Virus record (IMG/VR): IMGVR_UViG_3300035670_001027
Coordinates: 1 to 28,191 of that record
Origin: a virus
Length of the DNA stretch: 28,191 nucleotides
Reading direction: 5' to 3' (one strand)
Both the position numbers and the translations under genes were made by a program. Each line of letters starts with the position of its first letter. Positions within the stretch are counted from its first letter, which is position 1. Below, piece after piece: positions 28,180 through 28,191 of the stretch. The notes beneath the pieces were generated by a model that was given only the letters and a program-made list of their open reading frames with translations, was not told the DNA's origin and did no database searches.

Positions 28180-28191
28180 TACGGCTTCGAT

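Overview
The window is a densely packed, single-strand (+) stretch of a tailed double-stranded DNA bacteriophage (or prophage). It probably covers more than half of the genome. Evidence for a phage: a tail tape-measure protein, tail and appendage proteins, a RecE-like/RecT recombination pair, a DnaB-type helicase, a DUF3310 protein, a RuvC-like resolvase, a holin-like protein and two HNH endonucleases. Most genes abut or overlap by 1-11 bases, and many start with GTG behind GGAGG-type ribosome binding sites. There is no sheath gene in view, so a siphovirus-like particle fits, but head genes are outside the window. I see no integrase or repressor. The host cannot be proved from the sequence. 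The style of the small proteins reminds me of Planctomycetes (Pirellulales) phages; treat that as a weak inference.

Layout. Bases 1-5614 are the end of a structural module: tape measure (5' end missing), two unknown virion-type proteins, a protein with 34 cysteines, an ERV/ALR-like protein, a metallophosphoesterase and a SprT-like metallopeptidase. Bases 5615-9263 hold two near-identical promoters followed by a run of small unknown genes, typical of an early accessory region. Bases 9260-18628 are the DNA metabolism module: RecE-like exonuclease, RecT, a secreted beta-helix-like protein, a tRNA-like gene behind a row of hairpins, a phage-encoded sliding clamp, several small zinc-ribbon proteins, a SNase-type nuclease, a SNF2-like helicase and a DNA methyltransferase. 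Bases 18629-19437 hold a possible structured RNA, a strong terminator, a NUMOD4/HNH homing endonuclease and an RNA leader with an apparent pseudoknot. Bases 19438-22786 are the replication core: an initiator-like gene carrying iteron-like repeats, DnaB helicase, a coiled-coil protein, DUF3310 and a RuvC-like resolvase. A promoter at about 22.8 kb starts the lysis/tail-appendage module: holin-like protein, papain-like peptidase, anchored thioredoxin-like protein and tail-fibre/baseplate-like proteins. The window ends with an HNH endonuclease of the kind that often precedes the terminase genes.

How the parts work together. RecE-like exonuclease, RecT and the resolvase would give the phage its own homologous recombination. 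The initiator, DnaB helicase and private beta clamp would recruit and modify host replication. The methyltransferase ends in QPTLF, a beta-clamp-binding type peptide, so it may travel with that clamp. The most interesting non-coding signals are (i) the iteron clusters inside the initiator gene, (ii) the pseudoknot leader with a Shine-Dalgarno in a hairpin loop just before it, (iii) a tRNA-like gene without U33 in its anticodon loop, and (iv) a roughly 110-nt closed structured RNA candidate before the homing endonuclease. The cysteine-rich protein, the ERV/ALR-like protein and the thioredoxin-like protein hint at disulfide chemistry in the virion or cell envelope.
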